Shown here in pieces: positions 29,344 to 37,345 of a stretch of 42,257 nucleotides of DNA. The DNA lies in the NCBI GenBank assembly GCA_030042035.1, contig JASIAN010000136.1, forward strand, positions 1-42,257. The letters run 5' to 3'. The notes under the pieces are model-generated. The model was given only the letters and a program-made list of their open reading frames with translations. It searched no databases and was not told the origin of the DNA. Source of the DNA: Alphaproteobacteria bacterium (lineage in GTDB: Bacteria > Pseudomonadota > Alphaproteobacteria > ATCC43930 > CGMCC-115725). The position numbers and the translations under genes were made by a program. Positions within the stretch are counted from its first letter, which is position 1. Every line of letters starts with the position of its first letter.

Positions 29344-30666
29344 TCACGCGGCGAGCGATTCGGCGCGTTGCAGAAAGCGTCGGTTCGGGGTGCTGCGCTG
29401 CCGGCTGGCGAGGCGCTCGTTGGCCAGCGCGACCGCGACATCGCGCTGCCGGGCGCGGATTGCCGCTTCGGCCATCGTCCACCTGACGACATCGCGTTGC
29501 GCGTGGCTGCCGCCGATCCGCCACAGATCGAACCGCACCGGCAACAGCGCGTCGAGCGCCTCGCCGTAGGCGCCGCGATCGAACGCGCGAAAACCTTCGA
29601 CGATCGGGATCGCGACATCGCGGTAAAGTGCGGCCGCCTCGGCATCGCCCGCCGCCGTTTCGCGCATCGCGCCGAAGCGCCGATCAACCGCCGCCTCATC
29701 GCCCGAGCGCAATTCGGCCATCGCGGCATGGATGTCGGCAAAGGCAAGGCATTTTCCGTCGGCACGGCCCTGCCATAACGGCGCGAGCTGCTGCCACCGG
29801 TCACCGAGGTCGCAGCCGAGCAGGTCGAGCCGCCACAACAGCGCTGCCGCGTTGGTGAGGCTCAGGGCCAGCGGGCGCTGCGTCGTCGTGAGCGGCCCGT
29901 CATAGAGCGCAAGCGCCGCGTCATATTGCCCGAGTTCGAGGTGAAACAGCGCCTTGTGCCACCAGATGTGCACTTCGTTGAGGTGATCGGCGCCCGACCA
30001 CAGCGTTTCGCGCGCCGCCATCCAGCCGAGCCCGTCTTCCGGCCGGCCGGTCATTTCCATCACATGCGAAACGGTGTGATGCGGCCAGAAGCTCAGCGGT
30101 TCGAGATCGGCGGCTTGCCGCGACTCGTCCTCGGCGCGGGCGTAATCGCCGGCTTCTTCGAGGCCAAAACCGTGCAGCGCGAGGATTGTGCCATAACCCA
30201 GTCGGTCCCTCGACCACAGCGGCACGGCGCGCGCCGCGCGGTCGCGCAAAAAATCGAAGCGGCCGAGAAAGCCATCGATCAGCGCCGCCGCCTGATGCGC
30301 GACGAGATCGAACGGGTAGCTCATCAGATGCCGGTCCAGCGTCGCAACGGCGGCAGCGCGGGCGCCGCGACACAACTGCGTCAGCGCGGCGAGATGCGCC
30401 GCCTCGCGCTCGTTCAGCGCGAGGTCGCGCGCGGTTTCAGCGAGCGCGGCGGCCTTTGGCCGAAGGCCGGGGTCGTTGGCCAGCGCAAACACCCAGGCCT
30501 TGCCGAGATGCGCCATCGCAAACTCGGGCGCCGCCTGGCGCGCGCTGTCATAGAGGCCGACCGCATCGCCGCAAACCAGGTTGTACGCCCGCACCGCCTC
30601 ATCGTAAGCGCGCACCGCCGCGGCCGTTGCGCCGGATAGCGCCTGCCCCTGGGCGTCATGGATCAT
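29344..30666 (-). CDS. TTC38-like tetratricopeptide repeat protein
   Basis: The 440-residue soluble helical protein has degenerate TPR units along its length. It reads like bacterial relatives of human TTC38: an N-terminal YDEAVRAYNLVCGDAVGLYDSA, LNEREAAHLAAL, the central block GYGTILALHGFGLEEAGDYARAE, then HTVSHVMEMTGRPEDGLGWM and HIWWHKALFHLELGQYDAALALYD. No function is established for this family. The start is well supported by GGAGG about 6 bases before ATG 30666. It converges on the glycosyltransferase (12-base gap) and is divergent from the N-formylglutamate amidohydrolase gene. Confidence 0.8.
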   Translation of the reverse strand: MIHDAQGQALSGATAAAVRAYDEAVRAYNLVCGDAVGLYDSARQAAPEFAMAHLGKAWVFALANDPGLRPKAAALAETARDLALNEREAAHLAALTQLCRGARAAAVATLDRHLMSYPFDLVAHQAAALIDGFLGRFDFLRDRAARAVPLWSRDRLGYGTILALHGFGLEEAGDYARAEDESRQAADLEPLSFWPHHTVSHVMEMTGRPEDGLGWMAARETLWSGADHLNEVHIWWHKALFHLELGQYDAALALYDGPLTTTQRPLALSLTNAAALLWRLDLLGCDLGDRWQQLAPLWQGRADGKCLAFADIHAAMAELRSGDEAAVDRRFGAMRETAAGDAEAAALYRDVAIPIVEGFRAFDRGAYGEALDALLPVRFDLWRIGGSHAQRDVVRWTMAEAAIRARQRDVAVALANERLASRQRSTPNRRFLQRAESLAA

Positions 30667-30782
30667 CGTTTCCTCCGTGGCGGTTCCTTGCCATCCTGCG
30701 CTGTCCCGCGGCACTTGGCTGCACCTTTTTCTTCGGGAGATCGGTGCTTCCCTCGGCGTCTGCGCTATGCGATGACACGCGC

Positions 30783-31637
30783 ATGCAGCGCGCGACAGGC
30801 CTCGAAATTCCCGGAGTGCTGCAACGTCATGCGCCGGCGGGCGAAAGCCTGCCGCTCGTTTTTGATTCGCCGCACAGCGGCAATGCCTATCCGTCGGAAT
30901 TTGCCTATCGCTGCCCGCTCCCGGCGCTGCGCCGCGCCGAAGACGCCTATGTCGATGAGCTTTACGCAGCCGCACCCGAGCATGGCGCGACGCTGATCGC
31001 CGCGCTGTTCCCGCGCAGCTACATCGATGTCAACCGCGCGCCCGATGATCTCGACCCCGCGATCCTGGCGCGGCCGCTGCCGCCGCATCTCGTGCCGCGG
31101 CCGGTAACGCGGGTCGGGCTGGTGCGCCGGCATGCGCGGCCGGGCGTGCCGATCTACGACAAGAAGCTCGACCCCGACGACGTGCTGGCCCGCATCGAGC
31201 GCTACCACACGCCCTATCACCGGGTGCTCGACGAGACCTGCAACCATTTTCACCGGGAATTCGGCGCGGTGTGGCATATCAACTGCCATTCGATGCCGTC
31301 CGACGGGCGCCGCCCGGGCGAAAAGGGCGAGCACGGCGATTTCGTCCTCGGTGATCGCGACGGCACGACGTGCGCTTCGGAGTTCACCGATTTCGTCGCC
31401 GGCTTTCTCCGCGGTCGCGGCTACGAGGTGCGCATCAATGACGGCTACAAGGGCGTCGAGATCGTGCGCCGGCAAGGCCGCCCGCCGGAGCGCCGCCACA
31501 GTCTGCAGATCGAGGTCGACCGCGCGCTCTATATGGATCAGCACAGCCTCGAAAAGCTGCCGGGCTTCGATCGCCTCAAGGCCGATCTCGGCCGCCTCGT
31601 CGCGGCGCTCGCCGCTTTCGTGCGCGCGCAGGTGTAA
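30783..31637 (+). CDS. N-formylglutamate amidohydrolase family protein
   Basis: The 284-residue FGase-family protein (PF05013) starts with LPLVFDSPHSGNAYP, then has an acidic RRAEDAYVDELY segment, a RSYIDVNRAPDDLDP loop, HINCHSMPS with candidate metal His, and HSLQIEVDRALYMD near the C-terminus. The founding member removes formate from N-formylglutamate at the end of one histidine-degradation route, but no hut genes are nearby, so the in vivo substrate is open. It starts 117 bases from the divergent TPR gene, and pth follows after 9 bases. Confidence 0.87.
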   Translation: MQRATGLEIPGVLQRHAPAGESLPLVFDSPHSGNAYPSEFAYRCPLPALRRAEDAYVDELYAAAPEHGATLIAALFPRSYIDVNRAPDDLDPAILARPLPPHLVPRPVTRVGLVRRHARPGVPIYDKKLDPDDVLARIERYHTPYHRVLDETCNHFHREFGAVWHINCHSMPSDGRRPGEKGEHGDFVLGDRDGTTCASEFTDFVAGFLRGRGYEVRINDGYKGVEIVRRQGRPPERRHSLQIEVDRALYMDQHSLEKLPGFDRLKADLGRLVAALAAFVRAQV

Positions 31638-31646
31638 AGGGCGGCG

Positions 31647-32237
31647 ATGCGGCTCATCGTCGGCCTCGGCAACCCCGGCGCGCGGCACGCCGGCAACCGC
31701 CACAATATCGGTTTCATGGCGGTCGCGGCGATCGCGCGGCGCTGGGGTTTTCCGCCGTTTCGCAGCCGCTTCAAAAGCGAATTGTCGGAAGCAGTGATCG
31801 CCGGCGCAAAGCGGCTGCTGCTGCTGCCGCAGACATTTATGAATGCTTCGGGTGAAGCCGTGCTGGCGGCGATGAGCTTCTACAAGATCGCGCCTGCCGA
31901 CATTGTCGTCTTCCATGATGAACTCGACCTGCGGCCCGGCAAGGTGCGCGTCAAGAAAGGCGGCGGCAGCGCCGGCCACAACGGCTTGCGTTCGATCGAC
32001 GCGATGATCGGCCGGGGCTACTGGCGGGTGCGGCTTGGCATCGGCCATCCCGGCGTCAAGGAATTGGTCTATCCTTACGTATTGCAGAACTTTGCGGCCG
32101 ACGAGCGGGAATGGGTCGAAAAGCTGGTCGAGGCGGTCGCCGAAACCCTGCCGCTATTGCTTGAAGGCACGCCCGACGCGTTCATGAGCGAGGTCGCGCG
32201 CCTCGCTCCGCCGCCCGCCGACCCGCCGCAAGATTAG
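31647..32237 (+). CDS. pth: Peptidyl-tRNA hydrolase
   Basis: The 196-residue Pth releases peptides from prematurely dropped peptidyl-tRNAs. N-terminal MRLIVGLGNPG, catalytic His19 in GNRHNIGF, PQTFMNASGEAV, the Asp-containing VFHDELDL and GGGSAGHNGLRSI are all present. Usual neighbours rplY and ychF are missing here. It follows the FGase gene by 9 bases, and its stop overlaps the convergent ferredoxin-reductase stop by four bases. Confidence 0.95.
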   Translation: MRLIVGLGNPGARHAGNRHNIGFMAVAAIARRWGFPPFRSRFKSELSEAVIAGAKRLLLLPQTFMNASGEAVLAAMSFYKIAPADIVVFHDELDLRPGKVRVKKGGGSAGHNGLRSIDAMIGRGYWRVRLGIGHPGVKELVYPYVLQNFAADEREWVEKLVEAVAETLPLLLEGTPDAFMSEVARLAPPPADPPQD

Positions 32238-33469
32238 GCCGGGCGGGCGGCGGCGGTGCGCAGGTCGAAGCCGGCGTCGGCGGCCTCGTCGGGCGTCACC
32301 TCGCGGCCGGCAGACAGGATACGGCGGGCGATCGCGTGGTCGGCCGGGCGGTTGATCGACTCGACGCCGAGCAATCTGCCGTCCTTGTAGCAGAACACCG
32401 AGAACTGGCCGCTTTCCATATCGCCGCGCAGCACGTATTGGTCGTGGCCGGCCGTCAGCCCGGCGATCTGCAGGCGGCGCGGCCCCTGCTCGCTCCAGAA
32501 CCACGGCAGCGCGTTATAGGGGTGCGGCTTGCCGACGAGGCGGTCGGCGACACAGCGCGCGTGGTCGGTGGCGTTCTGCACCGCTTCGAGCCGCATCGGC
32601 CGGCCCTCGGCGTGAACGCACGGGAAGGACGCGCAGTCGCCGATCGCCGAGATTGCCGGATCGGCCGTCCGAAGCTCGGCATCGACGACGATGCCGTTCG
32701 CGACGTCGAGGCCGGCCGCCGACGCCAATTCGCTGTTCGGCACGACGCCGACGCTGACCAGCACGAGATCGGCCGCGAGGCGCTCGCCGTCGGCCAGTTC
32801 GACGTGATCGACGCGGCCGGCGTGCCCGGCGATGCGCTGCGCCGCGGCGCCGAAGGTAAATTCGACGCCGGCGGCGCGATGGGCCGCGGCGAAGAATTGC
32901 GAGGTCGGCACCGAGACGACCCGCGCCATGACGCGATCGACCAGCTCGACGATACGCACATGCTTCCCGTGGGCGCGCGCGACGGCGGCAAATTCGAGGC
33001 CGATAAATCCGGCGCCGATGACGACGATGTTCCGGGCGACGGTGAGCCGCAATTGCAGCGCCTCGGTTTCGGCCAAGGTGCGCAAATAGCAGATGCCATC
33101 GAGCTCGATGCCGGGCAGCGGCGGCACGCGGTTGCGCGCACCGGTCGCCAGCACGAGATGGTCGTAAGCGAGATGCCCGCCGGTTGCCAGCTGCACCCGG
33201 CGCGCCGCGCGGTCGATCGCAGCGACCCGTATGCCGGGCCGGAAGTCGATGCGGTGGTCGCGGTAAAATGCCTCCGGACGCATGAGCAGGAGGTCGAGGC
33301 CGATCTTGCCGTCGAGGTAATCCTTCGACAACGGCGGCCGCTGGTACGGCAAGACCGGCTCGTCGCCGAGCAGCGTAATCGTACCGTCAAAGCCGTGCTG
33401 GCGCAGCGAGGCGGCGACTTGAAAGCCGGCGTGGCTGGCGCCGACGATGACGACGCGCTCGCCGGGCAT
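32234..33469 (-). CDS. FAD/NAD-dependent ferredoxin reductase
   Basis: The 411-residue flavoprotein is of the rubredoxin/putidaredoxin-reductase type. The FAD motif VIVGASHAGFQVAASLRQHG, the PYQRPPLSKDYLDG segment, ATGARNR, the NAD motif NIVVIGAGFIGLEFAAVARAHG and the second FAD motif SAIGDCASFP are in order. It transfers electrons from NADH to a 2Fe-2S ferredoxin, almost certainly the one encoded directly upstream: the ferredoxin stop and this ATG share one base (TGATG). Such pairs usually serve a cytochrome P450 or ring-hydroxylating oxygenase, but none is in the window. Confidence 0.9.
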   Translation of the reverse strand: MPGERVVIVGASHAGFQVAASLRQHGFDGTITLLGDEPVLPYQRPPLSKDYLDGKIGLDLLLMRPEAFYRDHRIDFRPGIRVAAIDRAARRVQLATGGHLAYDHLVLATGARNRVPPLPGIELDGICYLRTLAETEALQLRLTVARNIVVIGAGFIGLEFAAVARAHGKHVRIVELVDRVMARVVSVPTSQFFAAAHRAAGVEFTFGAAAQRIAGHAGRVDHVELADGERLAADLVLVSVGVVPNSELASAAGLDVANGIVVDAELRTADPAISAIGDCASFPCVHAEGRPMRLEAVQNATDHARCVADRLVGKPHPYNALPWFWSEQGPRRLQIAGLTAGHDQYVLRGDMESGQFSVFCYKDGRLLGVESINRPADHAIARRILSAGREVTPDEAADAGFDLRTAAARPA

Positions 33470-33792
33470 CAGGTCTGCGTCTCGGGGGTGTAGACGACGA
33501 GCCCGTCCATTTCCGGCGACACGACAAGCTGGCACGAGAGCCGGCTGTTCGGACGGCGCGGACTGGCGGTGCCCTCCAGCATCGCATCCTCATCCTCGGC
33601 CATCGGCGGCGTCATCGCCAGCTGATCGTCGCGCACATAGACGTGGCAGGTCGCGCACATGCACGAGCCGCCGCATTCGGCGACAATACCGTCGACGCCG
33701 TTCAGCACCGCGGCCTGCATGACGCTGGTGCCGACGGGAATGTCGAGCGTCTTCTCGTTTCCAGCGATATCGATATACGTGACGCGCGGCAT
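33469..33792 (-). CDS. 2Fe-2S ferredoxin (adrenodoxin/putidaredoxin type)
   Basis: The product has 107 residues. Cluster ligands are Cys40, Cys46, Cys49 and Cys87 in the C-x5-C-x2-C ... C arrangement of vertebrate-type (ISC/P450) ferredoxins, with an extra Cys44 inside the loop. The acidic stretch AEDEDAMLEG (about 65-74) would dock to the reductase and terminal oxygenase. It is translationally coupled to the reductase. The gene is divergent from the amidohydrolase at 33943 with a 150-base spacer. Confidence 0.92.
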   Translation of the reverse strand: MPRVTYIDIAGNEKTLDIPVGTSVMQAAVLNGVDGIVAECGGSCMCATCHVYVRDDQLAMTPPMAEDEDAMLEGTASPRRPNSRLSCQLVVSPEMDGLVVYTPETQT

Positions 33793-33942
33793 CGTGCTTG
33801 TCGTCCTCGTTCGTGAAGGCGTGCCAGCCTTACGAAATCTGCGCCTCGCGGTCGAGCATTTTCCGCTACACTCGGGGCAGCCATTCCCGCCCGTCCGGGG
33901 CGGGTGTATAGGGTGGGAAGAAGCCAGTCACGGAGACGCCAG

Positions 33943-35091
33943 ATGAAGAACGGGTTGCGCGTATTCGACGCCGATACGCATGTCGAACCGACCGCCGAAG
34001 TGCTCGACAAATACGTCGATCCCGCCTTTCGCGCGCGCCTGCCCGATCTGGCGCAATACCGCCAGCCGGTCCGCGCCGGCGGCCCCGGCGCCTCGCCCGG
34101 CCGGCACGTCTACCGCTTCGGCCAGATCTCCTATAAGCGCATCCTCGGCGAGGCGGCGCCGCGCGACGCGCACAGCGGCCGCGACACGCATTGGATGGGG
34201 TCGAAGCAGCCGCGCCCCGGTGTGCAGGACGACAATGCCGCGGCCCGCATCCACGATATGGACGACGAGGGGACCGACACGCACTTCCTGATCCCGACTT
34301 CGTGGACGAGCTTTGTCGGCCATGAGGACCCGGCGATCGAGGTGAACATCATCCGCGCCTTCCATCGCCACATGGGCGATTTCAGCAGCCAATACCCGGA
34401 CCGGCTGAAGAGCATGATCGTCGCTTCGGCGCGCGACGTCGACGCCGCGGTAAAGGAAATTCGCGAGTGGGGCAAATCGCGCTGGGCGGTCGCGATCATG
34501 CCGCTCGTCACGAAGGACATCCCCGCCGACCATCCAAAGCTCGAACCGATCTGGCAGGCGGCCGTCGAGCACGACCTGCCGATTGCGCATCACAGCTTCA
34601 CGTGGACGCCGCCCTATTTCCCCGGCGTGTTCGACCTGTGGGACAATATCTTCCTCGGCCGCTTGGCGTCGCACCCGTGGGGCGCGATGCGCTTTGTCGC
34701 CTCGTTCATCGGCGGCGGCATCCCCGACCGCTATCCGAATTTGCGCTTCGGAACCTTGGAATGCGGCTTCGGCTGGCTGCCATTCTGGGGTCGCCGCATG
34801 GACGAGCAGTACGCCTATGTCGGCTCGACCGCGCAATTGAAGATGAAGCCGAGCGAATACCTGAAAAGCGGTCGCTACTTCTGCAGCGTCGAGCGGCACG
34901 AGGGGCCGGACATGCTCGACATGGTGCGGGGCTTCCTCGGCGACGACGTGTTGATGTACGCGTCCGACTATCCGCACTCGGAATGCCAGTTTCCCGACAC
35001 GGTCAGCAATTTCCTGGCCTGGGATATGAAGCCGGCGGCGCGCACCAAGCTGATGGCTGGTAACGCCGACCGCTTCTTCAAGCGCGCTTGA
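33943..35091 (+). CDS. Amidohydrolase_2 family protein
   Basis: This 382-residue metal-dependent TIM-barrel protein carries the DxH metal motif Asp11-Thr-His13 at its first strand (VFDADTHVEP). Further on are IAHHSFTW (metal His), LRFGTLECGFGWLPFW and the C-terminal Asp in MYASDYPHSE. Both DxH and the late Asp distinguish it from the Glu-x-His decarboxylase at 2028. Relatives include hydrolases and decarboxylases with unknown substrates. GGAG lies about 9 bases before ATG 33943. Its last 14 bases overlap the convergent PEP-CTERM gene. Confidence 0.82.
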   Translation: MKNGLRVFDADTHVEPTAEVLDKYVDPAFRARLPDLAQYRQPVRAGGPGASPGRHVYRFGQISYKRILGEAAPRDAHSGRDTHWMGSKQPRPGVQDDNAAARIHDMDDEGTDTHFLIPTSWTSFVGHEDPAIEVNIIRAFHRHMGDFSSQYPDRLKSMIVASARDVDAAVKEIREWGKSRWAVAIMPLVTKDIPADHPKLEPIWQAAVEHDLPIAHHSFTWTPPYFPGVFDLWDNIFLGRLASHPWGAMRFVASFIGGGIPDRYPNLRFGTLECGFGWLPFWGRRMDEQYAYVGSTAQLKMKPSEYLKSGRYFCSVERHEGPDMLDMVRGFLGDDVLMYASDYPHSECQFPDTVSNFLAWDMKPAARTKLMAGNADRFFKRA

Positions 35092-35758
35092 GCGCGATGC
35101 TGGCGCCGCGTCGCCGCCGCAGCGCCAGACCGCACAGCGCTGCGGCGAACAGTGCCAGCGAATTGGGCTCGGGCACCGGCGTCGGCGAGTCTGCGGCGTA
35201 GCTCTGCTGGCCCTCAAGGCCCTTCAGCTCATCGGCCTCGCCGCTGAAATCGCCGGCAGCGGCCTCGCTGACAAGGTGGTTCGTCAGATCCGCCAATGCG
35301 CTGTCGCCGCCGGAATATGAGAAATCGGCATACTCGATCGACCAGATCGCCAACTGCACGGCGGCCGATTCCCGATCGAGATCGGCGGTTGTCCCACCGG
35401 CGGCGAGAAGGTTGTCGCCATAGGCAGCGAGACCGGAGATATCGGCGATCTGTGCCGCAGTGAGCGGATTGCCGTTGTTGTCGGTCGTAATCGGTTCGAT
35501 CTCGAAGATCGAATCCTGCGGGCCAAGGGAGCCGTCGTGAAACAGATCGATGCACCACGCATCGATCGTGCCATCGGTCGTCGTTGTCAGCACGAGCTGG
35601 CCGACATCGGCCTCGGTGGGCGCAATCGGGCCGTCGATCGTCAAAATCTCCTCATACGGCATCGCAATATTGGTGACCGTTATGTCATCAGCCGCTGCCC
35701 CGCTCGCTTCGGCGATCACGGCGAGCGCGAGCACCGCAAGACCAACCAACCATTTCAT
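35078..35758 (-). CDS. Secreted PEP-CTERM protein with thioester-like Cys/Gln motifs
   Basis: The product has 226 residues. A signal peptide (about 1-23, MKWLVGLAVLALAVIAEASG) is followed by an acidic Thr/Asp-rich ectodomain. The C-terminal sorting signal comprises VPEPNS (195-200), a hydrophobic helix (about 201-213) and an Arg cluster (214-217), the pattern recognised by exosortase. In the ectodomain, Trp-Cys69-Ile-Asp-Leu and the later Ala-Val-Gln135-Leu-Ala-Ile-Trp resemble the Cys and Gln motifs of thioester adhesin domains; a bond is inference. AGGA sits about 7 bases before the ATG. No exosortase gene is in the window. Confidence 0.8.
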   Translation of the reverse strand: MKWLVGLAVLALAVIAEASGAAADDITVTNIAMPYEEILTIDGPIAPTEADVGQLVLTTTTDGTIDAWCIDLFHDGSLGPQDSIFEIEPITTDNNGNPLTAAQIADISGLAAYGDNLLAAGGTTADLDRESAAVQLAIWSIEYADFSYSGGDSALADLTNHLVSEAAAGDFSGEADELKGLEGQQSYAADSPTPVPEPNSLALFAAALCGLALRRRRGASIALKRA

Positions 35759-35770
35759 TAGAATTCCTTA

Positions 35771-35802
35771 ACCCTACAACCAAAAATTGGTCACATAAGG
35801 GT
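35771..35802. promoter_or_regulatory. Nested inverted repeats upstream of the PEP-CTERM gene
   Basis: An inner repeat ACCAA (35779-35783) / TTGGT (35787-35791) has a three-base AAA spacer. It sits inside an outer pair ACCCT (35771-35775) / AGGGT (35798-35802). The element lies 13 to 44 bases upstream of the leftward PEP-CTERM start and just past its ribosome binding site, in AT-rich DNA. It could be an operator or a 5' leader stem. No known regulator consensus is matched. Confidence 0.4.
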
Positions 35803-35873
35803 AGCACGGCTTGGGCTTTAAAATATCTGCAATTTATAGTTAAAATTTGTTCGTTAACCATGAGAGGCAGCGC

Positions 35874-35887
35874 TTGATGCAGATCAA
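35874..35887 (+). promoter_or_regulatory. Perfect FNR/FixK-type binding site
   Basis: TTGATGCAGATCAA is an exact match to the FNR/FixK consensus TTGAT-N4-ATCAA. Its centre (35880.5) lies 76 bases before the ATG at 35957. If it acts as a class II site (centre at -41.5), transcription would start near 35922 with a weak -10 at about 35909-35914 (TTAGAC). That leaves a short leader with GGAG at 35944-35947. The target is most likely the rightward secreted-protein gene; action on the leftward PEP-CTERM gene (116 bases away) is also possible. Confidence 0.65.
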
Positions 35888-35956
35888 ATTCAGGCATCGC
35901 CCTCCATGTTAGACGACATCGAAGCAGCGGATTTGCCGCAGTCGGAGAACTAGGTC

Positions 35957-36427
35957 ATGCAGTGGAAACGCGTTATTTCGGCGTTTGCGATCGTCGCGGC
36001 GTTAGCGGCCCCGATGGCTGCACAGGCGCAACATGGCGATTCGCACGCCGGCGGCGGGGGCGCTGGCGGCGGGCATGGCGGCGGCGGGGCGCATTTCCAT
36101 GCGCCCGCCGGCGGGTTTGCCCGCGGCGGCCATTATACGGCGCCGAACGGTGCCTGGACGTCGCATCCCGTCTGGCGCGGCGATGGCCAATTCTCGCAGT
36201 GGCGGGGTGGCCATTGGTGGCACGGCACCTATAGCGGCCGGCTCGGCTGGTGGTGGATCGTCGGCCCCGACTGGTACTGGTATCCCTATGAGGTCGCGGT
36301 GATCCCAAGCCCGTACACGCCGCCGGGCATGGCAGAGGGGTATTGGTATTGGTGCCCGGCCTACAGCGCCTATTACCCCTATGTCGGCGCCTGCCCGGCG
36401 CCGTGGGTTCCGGAGGCGATGCAGTAG
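35957..36427 (+). CDS. Secreted Gly/His- and aromatic-rich small protein
   Basis: The product has 156 residues with a cleavable signal peptide (cleavage after AAQA near residue 24). A Gly/His-rich stretch (about 26-48) is followed by a region very rich in Trp, Tyr and Pro. The tail contains YWYWCPAYSAYYPYVGACP, with two Cys likely forming a disulfide. C-terminal Y-rich CP..YYPY..CP segments occur in many small proteobacterial exported proteins of unknown role. The Gly/His segment could bind metal ions. It is preceded by GGAG and a perfect FNR-type site, so oxygen-responsive expression is predicted. Confidence 0.72.
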   Translation: MQWKRVISAFAIVAALAAPMAAQAQHGDSHAGGGGAGGGHGGGGAHFHAPAGGFARGGHYTAPNGAWTSHPVWRGDGQFSQWRGGHWWHGTYSGRLGWWWIVGPDWYWYPYEVAVIPSPYTPPGMAEGYWYWCPAYSAYYPYVGACPAPWVPEAMQ

Positions 36428-36463
36428 GCAGATGGCCCATCGCCGCGGTAGGAGACCAACATT

Positions 36464-36525
36464 GTCGTCATCCGCGGGCTTGACCCGCGGATCTCGGATG
36501 CCCGGATCAAGTCCGGGCATGACGA
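36464..36525. repeat. Composite palindromic repeat with two internal hairpins
   Basis: Two perfect 9-bp hairpins lie in tandem: ATCCGCGGG/CCCGCGGAT around CTTGA (36470-36492) and ATGCCCGGA/TCCGGGCAT around TCAAG (36498-36520). Outer ends TCGTCAT (36464-36470) and ATGACGA (36519-36525) are also complementary, so the whole can fold as a cruciform or three-way stem. The loops resemble that of the 5.9-kb element. It sits between convergent genes and could act as a bidirectional transcription barrier. Confidence 0.8.
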
Positions 36526-36557
36526 GTTGCGGATGAACGCGCGACCGGATTGGAGGT

Positions 36558-36944
36558 TCAGCCGATGACGGCGACGCCCTGGACTTCGACGAGGAGTTCG
36601 GGGCGCGCCAAGGCCGCGCAGGTGATCAGCGCGCTGGCCGGGAAATTGTCGCCGAATATCTCCTTGCGCAATTCGGTGAAGCGGTCGCCGAGCCGCGCGT
36701 CGGTGATGAACACGGTCATCGTCACCATGTCGGACAGCGTGCCACCGGCTTCTTCGAGCGTCGCGCCCAGCCGCCGGAACACTTCGCGCACTTGGCCGTC
36801 GAAATCGCCGGCGAGCGAGCGGCCGGCGGCGTCTTCCGGCCCCGTCTGGCCGGCCAGCCAGACGATGCGACCGCCCTCGGTGATGACCGCCTGCGAATAG
36901 GCGCGCGCCTGCGCCCGTTCGCGCTTGATAAAGCGGCGTGGCAT
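36558..36944 (-). CDS. RidA family protein
   Basis: The 128-residue RidA/YjgF-family protein shows the YSQAV motif, WLAGQTG, the GGTLSDMVTMTVFITD helix-strand and the C-terminal Arg in ARPELLVEVQGVAV, the carboxylate-binding Arg of true RidA proteins. These trimers hydrolyse reactive enamine/imine intermediates; some subgroups act in dedicated catabolic operons. The start lies 7 bases after the thioredoxin stop, so it is probably the last gene of a leftward operon. Confidence 0.87.
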   Translation of the reverse strand: MPRRFIKRERAQARAYSQAVITEGGRIVWLAGQTGPEDAAGRSLAGDFDGQVREVFRRLGATLEEAGGTLSDMVTMTVFITDARLGDRFTELRKEIFGDNFPASALITCAALARPELLVEVQGVAVIG

Positions 36945-36951
36945 CGCCGGC

Positions 36952-37278
36952 CTACAGCACCGACTCGACCCACTCCTTCAATTTGCTTTTCGGCAACGCC
37001 CCGATCTTTGTTGCCGCGACCTGCCCGCCCTTGAACAGCATCATCGTCGGGATGCCGCGCACGCCGTATTTGCGCGGCGTCTGCGGGTTCTCGTCGATGT
37101 TGACCTTGGCGACTGTGACCCTCCCCTCCATCTCGGTCGCCAATTCGTCGAGAAATGGCGCCACCATCTTGCACGGGCCGCACCACTCGGCCCAGAAATC
37201 GACGAGCACCGGCCCCGTCGCCTGCAGCACCATGCTGTCGAAGCTCGCATCGCTGACCGCTGTCGGCTTCATCGGCAT
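36952..37278 (-). CDS. Thioredoxin
   Basis: The 108-residue thioredoxin has the canonical active site Trp-Cys33-Gly-Pro-Cys36-Lys, the buried Asp in VDFWAEW and the cis-Pro in GIPT (Pro77). It reduces protein disulfides in the cytoplasm. A second in-frame ATG at 37272 would drop two residues. It lies 67 bases after the deacetylase-like gene and 7 before ridA on the same strand, so this is probably not the main chromosomal trxA unless the operon is also a housekeeping one. Confidence 0.92.
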   Translation of the reverse strand: MPMKPTAVSDASFDSMVLQATGPVLVDFWAEWCGPCKMVAPFLDELATEMEGRVTVAKVNIDENPQTPRKYGVRGIPTMMLFKGGQVAATKIGALPKSKLKEWVESVL

Positions 37279-37345
37279 ACCCTCTCTCCCCCCTCCCCCG
37301 AGATTAGGGGAGGCTAAAATGCGGCGTCAAGGTGGCGCACTGCCC

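Noticed and set aside
35688-35897. 69-codon leftward frame over the AT-rich spacer
   Set aside because: It overlaps the signal-peptide region of the PEP-CTERM gene in another frame and has no motif or good start context.
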